The notes under the pieces are model-generated. The model was not told where the DNA came from. It saw only the letters and a list, made by a program, of their open reading frames with translations, and made no database searches. A stretch of 64,000 nt of DNA. Source: Laburnicola sp. R22_1 (taxonomy: Eukaryota; Ascomycota; Dothideomycetes; Pleosporales; Didymosphaeriaceae). Within the stretch, counting starts at the first letter, position 1, and each line of letters begins with the position of its first letter. Positions 10,839-20,639 of this stretch are shown piece after piece. The position numbers and the translations under genes are program-made. The stretch spans positions 3,720,001 through 3,784,000 of the forward strand of contig JACONQ010000006.1 of the NCBI GenBank assembly GCA_014281115.1. Reading direction: 5' to 3'.

Positions 10839-11039
10839 AGCAGAATATGCCCTAGACTTGCAAGTCAGGTTCGTAGTGTTGAGTTTCGTATGGATACAGG
10901 AAAAATGGTTAACTCGTGCGAGAATTGTCATTAGGAGGAGGGTTTTGGTTGGCATTGTAGGCAGCAGTCTGAGTTCCTTGGCAGTGGCAGAGTTCCTTGG
11001 CAGTGGCAGTGAAACCCTCCCTCCCCGCGTGCCGAACAC
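10839..11039 (-). promoter_or_regulatory. upstream region of the HET gene
   Basis: About 200 bp between the proposed ATG and the older repeat at 11040. It contains a short tandem duplication (AGTTCCTTGGCAGTGGCAG twice, near 10972-11011). No other defined element is seen. Confidence 0.35.
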
Positions 11040-11330
11040 CCACCATGCCAGAAAATACGAGGGGTACTTCGACTTCAAGCAACTAGAACTCAACACGCAC
11101 ATGGAGCTTTGCTATATTCCGTGTACTACAGCTAATTTTACACAGATGAGATACCTTGTACTTCTACTTTCGTGGCAAAACAGACTTCCCTCTCTACAGC
11201 ACCATTGTCTAGGTTTTATCCTTAATACTCGTAAAAGGTCGCTTTCGAGCCTTAGAACCTCACTCCGATGCTAGGGAATCCTCATCAGCCTTGGGTGGCA
11301 CGCAGATTCATGTAGAGTCGCCACGCCAGT
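11040..11330 (+). repeat. second diverged copy of the arm terminus
   Basis: The sequence AGGGGTACTTCGACTTCAAG at 11059 parallels AGGGGTACTTTGACTTTCAG at 4984. Further collinear matches follow (AGCTAATTTTA, CAGACTTCCCTCTCTACAGC, GAATCCTCATCAGCCTTG). It is an older, partial copy of the same repeat family as the arm ends, in the orientation of the left arm. Confidence 0.5.
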
Positions 11331-11666
11331 TGGTACAGTTACGCGTTAGAAGTCTTGCACCCGCGCTCCGCATAGACCACACATCTTTAAAAAGGGCTTA
11401 CATTTGTAAAAGGCTTACACGCTTAAAAGGTGATAAATATAGAGGGAGGTGTTACGATCTGGGAATCTAAGGCCATCAGGCACCCATAAGTCTCAAAGGA
11501 CCGGAGCCCGGCGGACGCATGTCATTGTGAGCGGCGCAGCCCAACACTCAAATTACATCGCCAAGGCTGAAGGGTCACGGGATGGAGCTCACGCAGCTCA
11601 CGGTGAGCTTGGTTAGCACTACAAATCATCATAAGATGCAACCTATAAAAGATGGTACTTAGAGTC
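11331..11666. other. unassigned sequence between HET gene and right arm
   Basis: No gene is supported. A TGTTACGATCTGGG at about 11451 resembles an LTR start, but no matching copy, primer-binding site or end is visible. Confidence 0.4.
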
Positions 11667-12225
11667 GCCACTACTAGCAGGGAGGATGGCCGACCCGCTC
11701 CGGCCATGACCTTGTTGAGAAGGCGATGGTTTGTAGATATGGCTGAAGAGAAGAGTGCTATATGCAGCTCCTGGATAGTGTAGGGTCTTGCCATGCATGG
11801 CCACCACCACAGCTCTGCTAGTACTCATCTCTCACGAACATGAACAATCCAGAACTCACGACCGTCAGAGGTCGAACTGAAGCACCTCTACGGCCCTAGA
11901 GATTGCATTGCCCATATATGGAGCCGCTGGTCGTTTGACCGTACGACAGCTGTATCCCCAAAGCATGCAGTCTTTCCGCCTTCGAATGCGCTTGCAACAA
12001 CGGCGTTTTGCTAGTAACGCTTGGTTAAACCCACTTGCCGAAGCGCAGGCTTCGATTTCCAGGCCCGCCGCGCTCTATCTTATCTTGTATCCTTCCTATC
12101 ACATTGTATTCCCCTTCAACGAACCGAGACTAGAGCTTGCTGCGGCTTGGTCTAGGAATTGGCGCGCTGGTGGACTTGAGAAGTATGAGGGCGTGGTAGG
12201 CTCGATCAGGTCGTTCTATCGGTTA

Positions 12226-14359
12226 CCGTGGGTCACCACCTCGTGCACGGCCCCACCTCGTGCACGGCCAACACCAAATCTCTCGTACTTTCAGAATCGC
12301 TTTACACCACCAATATACACCCAATAGAGGCTGCCCTAGAGTCGTTAAAATTGCTAAAACTTAGAGAGAAGCCTAATTATACTTAGACTGCGAAAAAGTA
12401 CGGTGTTGATTAAACGTTGCTGTCGAAGCGTCACCGCGGGGTTATTGGCAGCTATGCGGAGAAAGTCAATAATATGCGCCTTCTTAACTCTACACAGGAA
12501 ACTAAGCTTGTACAATATATTGATAAGCTCTATGTACAAGGGCTACCACCTACAAGGGAGATGATACGGAATTTCGCAGCAGAAATAGCAGGAAAAGAGC
12601 CAGGAAAAAACTGGGTTAATCGCTTTATTGCGCGGCATCACATTAAGCTTGTATCTTAATAGGCATCTAGCATTGATTCCACACGCCACAGAGCTGACTC
12701 TGCCTTTAAATACGCCCTATTTTTTAAGCTCCTAGACTAGAAGATAACTCAGTACGATATTGAGGCTCGCAATATCTATAATATGGATAAGAAAGGCTTC
12801 TTAATTAGGGTGCTGTCAAAAATGAAGCGCGTGTTCTCCCGCCATTGATATGATTATGGAGGCGTTAAACAAGCACTCTAGGACAGTAATAGGGAGTAGA
12901 TAACTACGATAGCCTGTATTTGCGCTAATAGTAGCTATTTTATGCCTGCGCTAATTTATTAGGCTGTTTCTGGCAAGATATAAGACTTATGGCTTTAAGA
13001 TTTCGACCCTATGGAGCACAAAACCTTCTTTGCCTTATCGCCCAGTGGATAGACTAATAATAAGCTAGGGCTCGCATAGCTTAAATAGGTGTTTAATTGC
13101 GAAACAAAAGCAAAGGCAAGACGATTATATCGTCTACTTATCCTTAATGGCTATGGCTTACATATATCGATGGAGTTTATCAAGTTTTACAACAATAATC
13201 AGATTCTTCTGGCCGTCTATCCTCCCCACACTACCCACACCTTGCAGCCGCTCAACGTCTGCCTTTTTAAGCCTCTATCAACTGCCTACTTAAACGAGCT
13301 CTCTAAGTTTATGTATAGTTGCCAGGGCATCTCCGCGATTACAAAAAGAGACTTCTTCCGCTTGTTCTATAAGGCCTAGCATATAATGTTTAAGGAAAAG
13401 ACGATCTTAACGGCTTTTAAAGTCACAGGGCTTTCGCTGTTAGACCTAGAGGCTATACTTAAGAAGTTTAAAATAGAGGAGACTAAGAGGCCCTTGTTAA
13501 GCGATAGTACTACTTCTATACTTAGCGCTTTAGATTAGAGAAAGATTGAGCGACTACTGCGCTAGGTAGTGGAGGATATCTACAATCGACGCTCCCAACA
13601 GCTAAGCCAGACGATTCACGTGATGGCTGTACAAAAACAGCTCCTCCAGCATAAAAATGAGCGACTCAGAGGGGCCCTTGTTAATGAGAAGAAGCGCCGT
13701 TAACGTGGCAAGCCTCTATTACTTAAGGCACCGCAGGAGTATAATAGTGGAGCTATATTCTAGTCGCTATCTAAAGTTAAGGACGCCCACGATCGCCAAG
13801 CACAAAAGGATGCCGACAAGCAGCTACTATAATAACAGAAGTCTGAGGAGATTAAGCGTAGGGAGCAGCAGAAGCAGGAGAAGGCTACTATGCTTGAAGA
13901 GAGGCAGCGCATAAGAGAGGTGGCCAAAGAAATACGCCTTTAAGAACAGCGCGAGAAGGCCGTGCAGCGCGAAGAAGCTAGGATCGCGCGCGAAGCCAAA
14001 AAGCAACTCCAACAAGACATACAATTCGCCAAAAATGGTAATAGACGCCGTCTAAAGGCCTTTGCACCACCTCCTCAAGTCGCTAAGGAGACAGAGGATG
14101 TTGGTGTGGATATATCATCTGTAGTTGATGTGGTGCCTACACCCGGCCCTGCCACGCGCACCCGCAAAGTACGCCTTCCACAGAGGTATCGCACGTAGTT
14201 TATCGTTGCCAATCGATCAAATAGATCCTTAAAAGCCGTCCACTAAAAAATCTCGCGATAATACAATATATATGCGACTCTACAGCTTCAAAAGTTGTGG
14301 GTGTGGGCATCTGGAAACCGTGCACCAGGTGGGGCCGTGCACCAGGTGGTGACCCACGG
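12226..14359 (+). mobile_element. pogo/Fot-like DNA transposon, right-arm copy
   Basis: The 2134-bp element is flanked by TA (12224-12225 and 14360-14361) with 42-bp inverted repeats starting CCGTGGGTCACCACCT. One end has the CACCTCGTGC form and the other the CACCTGGTGC form of the internal tandem word, exactly as in the left copy. It encodes a broken transposase on the plus strand. Confidence 0.9.
12417..14198 (+). pseudogene. decayed pogo/Fot-type transposase (right arm)
   Basis: The same conserved blocks as in the left copy are read on the plus strand: HTH (12417-12659, where AGKEPGKNWVNRFIARHH is intact, unlike the left copy), EARNIYNMDKKGF near 12765, LILNGYGLHISMEF near 13138 and PPHTTHTLQPLNV near 13220. 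A charged, coiled-coil-like tail ends at 14198. In-frame stops such as TAG after KLVS and in the linker, plus the Asp-to-Asn change in the catalytic block, mark it as dead. The HTH frame shows this arm keeps the ancestral reading where the left arm has lost a base. Confidence 0.85.
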
Positions 14360-15126
14360 TAGCGGAAGGGACAACGGCGGATCTTGGCACTTGGGGGCGG
14401 CGCGATAGTAGGTATCGCTATGTGTTGGACTGCATCTCGAAGTGTGTGTCAAAGCTGGTTTCGACGCTAGAAGCGCGTTGACTGACTAAATAAGCACCAG
14501 GCGGCCATGCCTTACCGTATCACTGCTCCCAATCCCAAATCGGATTTAAAGATAATCCGAACTCTTGTGCGACTCGCACAGCCACATATTGTACAATAAA
14601 ATACCCGCAGGTGTATGATGTAAGACGTGCGGGGTCATCTCGCATTAGCCAGGATCGGTGGTTCGCTTCCGCCGGAAGTACTGATCGACGGGGTGGCCCT
14701 GCATGAAATCGCGCCTCGCAGCGCGCACAGGGCTGATGATGACTTCCTGGTATAGGAGGGAGGTTGTGAGAGAAGGATCAGGCTATTCTACAAAACTTCA
14801 GAGCGAAAAAGGGTTGAGATTGGCGCTATAGGGAGGGAAGCCTGTTATGCCATGACACAAGGCGCTGTACAAATCAGGCGCGGAAGCGACGATGCGAACG
14901 TAATTTTTAGGCAAAGTAGGACATTAACATCTAGAATTAGCTATAGCAAATTATTTTCGTAGAATTATAGCAATATTCGTTGCGCGCGTGGGCTTTCCAG
15001 TTGCTGAAAGTCAAAGTACCCCTCATTTGTCTCGCCACACAGTGTGTCTCGCTACGCAGTGAGGGACGTTAGAGAGAATAATAAATATATGATAGTGAAT
15101 CATGCTAATATAAATGTTCTAAGGCC

Positions 15127-18100
15127 TTAGGATACATCAAGTTTAACTTTGCATATCCATACCCTTCCTGTTCCAACACCGATGCTGATTGTATTCCTTG
15201 ACACTGCCGAGCATGATGGCCGGTACTCTGAGGGTAGCCACACTAAGTTCTCTGAATTATGTGTGATCCATACACCATCTGCGCTCAGAGAGAGGCCTTG
15301 ATACTGAGGACTGCAAGGCTCCGAAATAGTTGAAAGTGTGACTGAACCTGACAGAGCACTTATGTTGATAGTGCCAATGTTAGTGTGAAGATATGAGCCA
15401 GAGATGTCAAACGAGATGCGGCGAAGTGTCCTGCCAATAGTGAGCGTCTGCAGGCACTCGCCGCTGCGCGCGTTCGAGATCTTGACCGTCTTGTCGTGCG
15501 ACGCCGACGCGACCCGGGAGGAGTCGTGGGAGAAGGCTACCGAGCTGACGTAGCTGCTATGCCCCTTGAGCGTCTGTAGGCACTCGCCGCTGCGCGCGTC
15601 CCAGATCTTGACCGTGTAGTCGTCCGACGCCGACGCGACCCGGGAGGAGTCGTGGGAGAAGGCTACCGAGTTGACGGAGCTGCTATGCCCCTCGAGCGTC
15701 TGTAGGCACTCGCCGCTGCGCGCGTTCCAGATCTTGACCGTGTAGCCGTACGACCCCGACGCGACCCGGGCCGAGTCGTGGGAGAAGGCTACCGAGCTGA
15801 CCCAATTGCTATGCCCCTTGAGCGTCTGTAGGCACTCGCCGCTGCGCGCGTCCCAGATCTTGACCGTGTTGTCGTGCGACGCCGACGCGACCCGGGCCGA
15901 GTCGTGGGAGAAGGCTACCGAGTTGACGTAGCCGCTATGCCCCTCGAGCGTCTGTAGGCACTCGCCGCTGCGCGCGTCCCAGATCTTGACCGTGTAGTCG
16001 TCCGACGCCGACGCGACCCGGGACGAGTCGTGGGAGAAGGCTACCGAGCTGACGTAGCTGCTATGCCCCTTGAGCGTCTGTAGGCACTCGCCGCTGCGCG
16101 CGTCCCAGATCTTGACCGTGTTGTCGTGCGACGCCGACGCGACCCGGGCCGAGTCGTGGGAGAAGGCTACCGAGTTGACGGAGCCGCTATGCCCCTCGAG
16201 CGTCTGTAGGCACTCGCCGCTGCGCGCGTCCCAGATCTTGACCGTGTAGTCGTCCGACGCCGACGCGACCCGGGAGGAGTTGTGGGAGAAGGCTACCGAG
16301 TTGACGGAGCTGCTATGCCCCTCGAGCGTCTGCAGGCACTCGCCGCTGCGCGAGTTCCAGATCTTGACCGTGTAGCCGTACGACCCCGATGCGACCCGGG
16401 AGGAGTCGTGGGAGAAGGCTATCGAGCTGACCCAATTGCTATGCCCCTTGAGCGTCTGTAGGCACTCGCCGCTGCGCGAGTTCCAGATCTTGACCGTGTA
16501 GTCGTGCGACGCCGACGCGACCCGGGAGGAGTCGTGGGAGAAGGCTACCGAGCTGACGTAGCTGCTATGCCCCTCGAGCGTCTGTAGGCACTCGCCGCTG
16601 CGCGCGTCCCAGATCTTGACCGTGTAGTCGTGCGACCCCGACGCGACCCGGGCCGAGTCGTGGGAGAAGGCTACCGAGCTGACCCAATTGCTATGCCCCT
16701 TGAGCGTCTGTAGGCACTCGCCGCTGCGCGCGTCCCAGATCTTGACCGTGTAGTCGTGCGACGCCGACGCGACCCGGGCCGAGTCGTGGGAGAAGGCTAC
16801 CGAGCTGACGGAGCCGCTATGCCCCTCGAGCGTCTGTAGGCAGGGGCTCCATTTATCTTCCATAGCTGGCTTTATTGTAATCCAGTTCGGCTCTTCTCTC
16901 TTGAAAAGACCTCTTATCAGGCTGCGAGTTGGGCTGAATAGGAGTGCGGAAGCATACGCCTGAAGAGGACTGTTCTCTATTGCTAGCTTGTGAGACATAA
17001 TAAATCGGCGCGCATCTCTAACTAGTTCATTAAATGCAGATGAATCTGTTCTTCCCTGGGTTACGTCAGCATATATTTTACATAGCATCATAAATTTGTA
17101 GATTACCTGCATAAAGACCTCGAGTCTCGCTATTGAAACGACGCCTTTCGACATGCTCTTGCAAAGGCTAAGAGCCTCCAGCCAGTAGAGGTATTGCTGT
17201 CTTAAAAAGCTATTAACAGCGCCTCCGTCCTGGAGATCGACTTTATTCTCTGCAGAAGGGCTAGGATTCCAGTCACAGAGGTGATCGATCCAATGGATAC
17301 ACGAGTAGCGTGACGCTGCAAGTGGATCTGGGTCCGGCGGCTCAATCTGCTCGGCTGGATATCCTAGCGCACCTAGTCTGTACATGTCTCGTCGGAGCGT
17401 CTTCGACATAACTTGGAGCGATCTAGAAAAGATAGACTGGTGAACATTTCCAACCCCGCACGGAACTAGGTTGTGCCTTGCTTCCTCGGACAGGAAATCT
17501 CTAGCTGACTGGTGGATGATGTAGACATTGTCTTCTCGTATTGTGAGGAATGAACCACACATCTTCACAATCGTCGCAGTGGCCTGGTTTACGTCCTGGA
17601 CTTTTGTTGGTAGGCCGGATAAGACATGGAGTTCCTGCAGGTGCAGCGGACGGTACGTGGCGATGACGGTGGCAAGAATCCTTTTGCAACGTTCTAGATT
17701 TTGAGGCCGCAATCCTTCGATTTGCCTCATCATTCGATGATATACGTCTTTCAGCTCCGTTGGTACTTCGTCGAGAACCTCGAGCACATCACAGGCCATC
17801 ACATCCTCTAGCTCTTTCATAACAAGCGATACCCAGAGGAAAGTGCCATTAGCTTTGCGCTGCATTTTCTCCCGAACCGAATATCGGAGGGGCTCGTCGT
17901 GTTCGATTTCCGTCAGTTCCGAAATGCAATGGTCGATGTATGCATTAACGGCATGGGATACTTGCCCTGCGTTTTCTTTGAGCTCAAGACTTAACCTGAT
18001 TCCAGAATCGTCGAGCCGTAGTCTCTGCTCAATATGGGCCTCATTGCGGCTGCTGACGATCCACTTGGAGCGAGAAGATATAGACGACATCATGACAATG

Positions 18101-19365
18101 AAGTCTAACAATTTTGGCAGGTCCGTTACGCATTCGTCGAGAGCGTCAACAATCAGATACGTGCTGTTTAAGCTCGGGTCTTGCAGGATATTTGTGAAGA
18201 TCTCGGACAAGGCAACCCAGGCATTCGCATCCTTAAAGAGCGTTTTGCCTGCGTGGTCGTACTTCTTCTGTATATGAGAGACGAGAGATGGCTGCTGGTT
18301 GACAAGCAAGTACAGCAGACCTCGCAGCACGGCCGTGGCGTTGTTGATTCGCGAGTCCGTAGCCTGGCAGAAGAAGTAGGAGAGCTGGTCTGTCTTGGTC
18401 ATTGACTTGCTCAACTCATTGATGATGCCGCAGATCAGCATCGTCTTGCCCTTGCCAGGATCGCCCTTGATCCACAGCAGTCGGCTCTGCTGGTCGTCGC
18501 GCCATCGCTTGAAGTCGGAATTTTCGAGGATCCAACGGTACGAGTCCTCCAGCAGTCCGCCCTTGGTTTCCTCAATACGCTTCTTGTCATCGCGGGGGTC
18601 TGTCAGACGCAAATGTTGGATACAATTCTCGAGCTTGTCGATCTCGCCCATGAGCCGTTTGAACGCCGTCGCTGCCCCTTCACCATAGATAGGCGCTATG
18701 TAGACACCAAAAATGCCTTGTAGGGAGTACGCTTTATCTTCTCCGAGCTTAGTCTGGCGATGTTCTATCCACGACAATCGCTCATTGACGCTGAAATGAG
18801 ATAACAAGCCTCCTTGGAGTGCTGACTTGGGGATACCTGTTATGTCGTGAATTTGTTGTCCAAGTGAACTTTTGTCGCCAAGTCGCGTGTTTTCCCTGGA
18901 GTAAAACGTAACTAAACACGGGGCAAGGAGCTCTTGCAGCGTCCAACCACGAGTGAACCATCTGCTATCCCGAAAAGAAGTCGCCCAAGTGCACTCAGAG
19001 GCTTGGTCGCTTGCTTCGTCCTCCGCTGTCGAAACATCAGGCAGATAGACGTAGCATCGCGTCGCGTTGCAGTACCAGCGAAACATAGACTTAATGGCCT
19101 GGGACAGTTCAGCCTTGTTTGTCTTGTCAATGCAACATGTGTCCACCCAAAACCATTCTAGGCCATCCTGTGCAGCTTGTTCTCCACAGAACTGGATCTT
19201 CTTATAACCAGGCTTCCCGCCGGTGCCATTTGTGAGGTCTTCGAATGTGACCTCTTCGGTATCGGCTCCCCACGTATGGGAAAGTATCGCGTAGGGAGGA
19301 ACAGCCTCGTCGCTGAACTGGCGAAGACTGAAATCGCTAGTATCGCTGCGTCGCAAAAGTCGCAT
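15127..19365 (-). CDS. HET-NACHT-WD40 NOD-like receptor, 1412 aa
   Basis: One intact exon. The N-terminus MRLLRR and the blocks PPYAILSHTWG (24-34), WFWVDTCCIDK (71-81), RCYVYLPDV and RWFTRGWTLQELLAP (about 135-149) form a HET domain. A NACHT domain follows with P-loop GDPGKGKT (301-308), Walker B YLIVDALDEC (403-412) and a sensor-like WIVSSRNEAHI. An alpha-helical linker leads to 11 WD40 repeats of 42 residues (about 842-1303), then a short non-repeat tail. The layout matches the Podospora HET-E/HET-D vegetative incompatibility proteins, where WD repeats read non-self ligands, NACHT oligomerises and HET executes cell death; the same role here is inferred. It lies tail-first against the right palindrome arm. 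The gene has no RIP-type stops despite its repeats. Confidence 0.93.
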   Translation of the reverse strand: MRLLRRSDTSDFSLRQFSDEAVPPYAILSHTWGADTEEVTFEDLTNGTGGKPGYKKIQFCGEQAAQDGLEWFWVDTCCIDKTNKAELSQAIKSMFRWYCNATRCYVYLPDVSTAEDEASDQASECTWATSFRDSRWFTRGWTLQELLAPCLVTFYSRENTRLGDKSSLGQQIHDITGIPKSALQGGLLSHFSVNERLSWIEHRQTKLGEDKAYSLQGIFGVYIAPIYGEGAATAFKRLMGEIDKLENCIQHLRLTDPRDDKKRIEETKGGLLEDSYRWILENSDFKRWRDDQQSRLLWIKGDPGKGKTMLICGIINELSKSMTKTDQLSYFFCQATDSRINNATAVLRGLLYLLVNQQPSLVSHIQKKYDHAGKTLFKDANAWVALSEIFTNILQDPSLNSTYLIVDALDECVTDLPKLLDFIVMMSSISSRSKWIVSSRNEAHIEQRLRLDDSGIRLSLELKENAGQVSHAVNAYIDHCISELTEIEHDEPLRYSVREKMQRKANGTFLWVSLVMKELEDVMACDVLEVLDEVPTELKDVYHRMMRQIEGLRPQNLERCKRILATVIATYRPLHLQELHVLSGLPTKVQDVNQATATIVKMCGSFLTIREDNVYIIHQSARDFLSEEARHNLVPCGVGNVHQSIFSRSLQVMSKTLRRDMYRLGALGYPAEQIEPPDPDPLAASRYSCIHWIDHLCDWNPSPSAENKVDLQDGGAVNSFLRQQYLYWLEALSLCKSMSKGVVSIARLEVFMQVIYKFMMLCKIYADVTQGRTDSSAFNELVRDARRFIMSHKLAIENSPLQAYASALLFSPTRSLIRGLFKREEPNWITIKPAMEDKWSPCLQTLEGHSGSVSSVAFSHDSARVASASHDYTVKIWDARSGECLQTLKGHSNWVSSVAFSHDSARVASGSHDYTVKIWDARSGECLQTLEGHSSYVSSVAFSHDSSRVASASHDYTVKIWNSRSGECLQTLKGHSNWVSSIAFSHDSSRVASGSYGYTVKIWNSRSGECLQTLEGHSSSVNSVAFSHNSSRVASASDDYTVKIWDARSGECLQTLEGHSGSVNSVAFSHDSARVASASHDNTVKIWDARSGECLQTLKGHSSYVSSVAFSHDSSRVASASDDYTVKIWDARSGECLQTLEGHSGYVNSVAFSHDSARVASASHDNTVKIWDARSGECLQTLKGHSNWVSSVAFSHDSARVASGSYGYTVKIWNARSGECLQTLEGHSSSVNSVAFSHDSSRVASASDDYTVKIWDARSGECLQTLKGHSSYVSSVAFSHDSSRVASASHDKTVKISNARSGECLQTLTIGRTLRRISFDISGSYLHTNIGTINISALSGSVTLSTISEPCSPQYQGLSLSADGVWITHNSENLVWLPSEYRPSCSAVSRNTISIGVGTGRVWICKVKLDVS
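15457..16842 (-). repeat. 11 tandem 126-bp WD40-coding repeats
   Basis: Eleven units, each starting CLQTL(E/K)GHS and ending RSGE, are nearly identical in DNA. Differences cluster at a few codons: the two residues after GHS (GS, NW, SY, SS, GY), the next S/N, A/S before RVAS, A/G in AS(A/G)S, the H/D/Y-D/G-Y/N/K triplet and D/N-A/S after KIW. Clustered variation on an otherwise uniform array is typical of the hypervariable WD repeats of fungal incompatibility receptors. Unit number is likely to vary between strains. Confidence 0.93.
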
Positions 19366-19779
19366 TGTTTCGCATCAGCTAGACGGGTGCAAGCGGCAGG
19401 AGTGGGTTCGGCTGAGGTTTAAACGTGGCAGCCTGGCTGAAGAGGCTAGCAGGGCGACTCGCTCGTTCGTTGAGAAGATCAGTCTTAGCTATGGAGGTTA
19501 GCAAGCATGTAGAAAAACAGGACGTTATGCTATACCAAAGTATTGAGTCTGCAAGCGCTACACTGCAAGGCAAGGCTGCCATGCCTTGCTGTGTCAAAGG
19601 CTTGGTGAGGCGTGAGGTGGGATGTGTTGGGCGTGAGTTGGATAAAACTGAGGTCGAAGTGGGGTGCGGCTGCACAGCCCACAGTGTGGCACAATAAGGC
19701 TGACATGCTGAAGGCGGATTCGCATGCGACTTGACCGAATCTGCTTCACTCTTGAGAAGCGGACGAATACCTTGGTGAC
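19366..19779 (-). promoter_or_regulatory. upstream region of the NOD-like receptor gene
   Basis: About 410 bp between the start codon at 19365 and repeat X'. The composition is balanced. Open frames on both strands overlap without recognisable content, so I treat it as promoter and leader. Confidence 0.4.
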
Positions 19780-19954
19780 GCTAGCAGGGAGGACGGCCGA
19801 CCCGTTCTGGCCAGGAGCTTTGTGAATGATTCAAAATGTATAGAGAATAGATAGGTAGAGGTACATGTGGCGCAGCTTGTGATTTCGCCACTCTTCAAGC
19901 CTTATGTAATCTCCTCCGCAAGGCGCTATTACCTATTTAGTAAAGCGCCTTTCT
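19780..19954 (+). repeat. dispersed repeat X', inverted partner of 4621-4794
   Basis: Starts GCTAGCAGGGAGGACGGCC and matches 4621-4794 in reverse complement to about 19954. It sits just beyond the C-terminal coding end of the split pogo transposase (20062 onward, minus strand), so it may be the 3' end of that transposon. Together with its partner it brackets the palindrome, the HET gene and the receptor gene. Confidence 0.6.
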
Positions 19955-20061
19955 AGCGGCTGTCCGATCAACAAACAAGATAATTAACAGGCCCGATTTA
20001 TCAGGTTTAAATTAAGTCTATAAAGTAGCTCTAGCTCCTAATACATCTTCGCTACTGGAAC

Positions 20062-20461
20062 CCTCTATAACACCTCCATAATGTTCGCTGGCTCGGCTTC
20101 TATTGGTGCCACCGCATTGCTCTTTGGCACTAATGGGCCTGCCTCTTCCTCTTCTGTTCTGGGGGTCTTGTGCTTACGACCTTGTTTTCCCTTAGCTGTA
20201 GCGGCTTGATCTTTCGCCTCACGCTTTGCTCGCGCCTCCTCTAGATTTTGATAGCTCATTACTTTTGCCTTTCCTAGAACTACTAATCTTGTTGATTAAC
20301 AAGCTTTGGCGTTATTTACCTGGAATAGGAAGCGGTTTTGATTCTGTAGGAGTGTACACTCAGCAAAGAATATTTTAGCTGCAGTCACGATTTTCTGTAC
20401 GCGTTTCTGCAGGCGCTACTTGCTTATCTTATTAAGTGTATGAGTGTCTTTCTTTATTAGG
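20062..20461 (-). pseudogene. C-terminal part of a pogo-type transposase, cut off by hAT A
   Basis: Minus-strand reading gives a basic helical stretch (NKISK, RLQKRVQKIVTAAKI, RFLFQVNNAKAC) and the typical pogo/Fot tail with MSYQNLEEARAKREAKDQAA, KGKQGRKHKTP and an acidic segment, ending at 20065. The frame has at least two stops. The rest of the gene (HTH and DDE parts) is at 33745-35000, beyond hAT element A, whose left target duplication is 20454-20461. This part is much less RIP-mutated than the other half. Confidence 0.7.
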
Positions 20462-20639
20462 CAGAGTTGCTATCAGTCAGTTCAGTCAGTCCAGAGAGCT
20501 CCGGACTGACTGAACTGACGTCGTGAGATCACTGAACTGGACTGGACTGACTGCCAAGACTTTTCGATTGAGTTAAAACTAACTAACTGAACTAACGTCG
20601 CCGCCGCCTGCGGACTGACTGGACTGACTGAACTGAGTT

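Larger units (their letters stand above)
11908..14481 (+). pseudogene. 145-codon frame split by a pogo insertion (right arm)
   Basis: Coding pieces are 11908-12225 and 14362-14481, which rejoin in frame when the transposon and one TA are removed, ending at TGA 14479-14481. The peptide is the same as in the left arm. That both copies carry the same insertion at the same base means the insertion came before the arm duplication. Confidence 0.4.
11667..15071 (-). repeat. right arm of the large inverted repeat (3.4 kb)
   Basis: Reverse complement of 4936-8338 with very few differences. It ends GAGGGACGT+TA about 55 bp from the stop codon of the NOD-like receptor gene. It carries its own copy of the pogo transposon (12226-14359) and of the split 145-codon frame. 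Confidence 0.9.

Noticed and set aside
10858..11274. 138-codon plus-strand frame antisense to the HET gene start
   Set aside because: It overlaps the HET first exon region and an old repeat copy, and its content is not protein-like.
11451..11520. Possible LTR start TGTTACGATCTGGG
   Set aside because: No second LTR, primer site or target duplication is visible; too little to call.
17501..19161. Several 60-144 codon frames antisense to or out of frame with the receptor gene
   Set aside because: Shadows of the 1412-codon coding frame.
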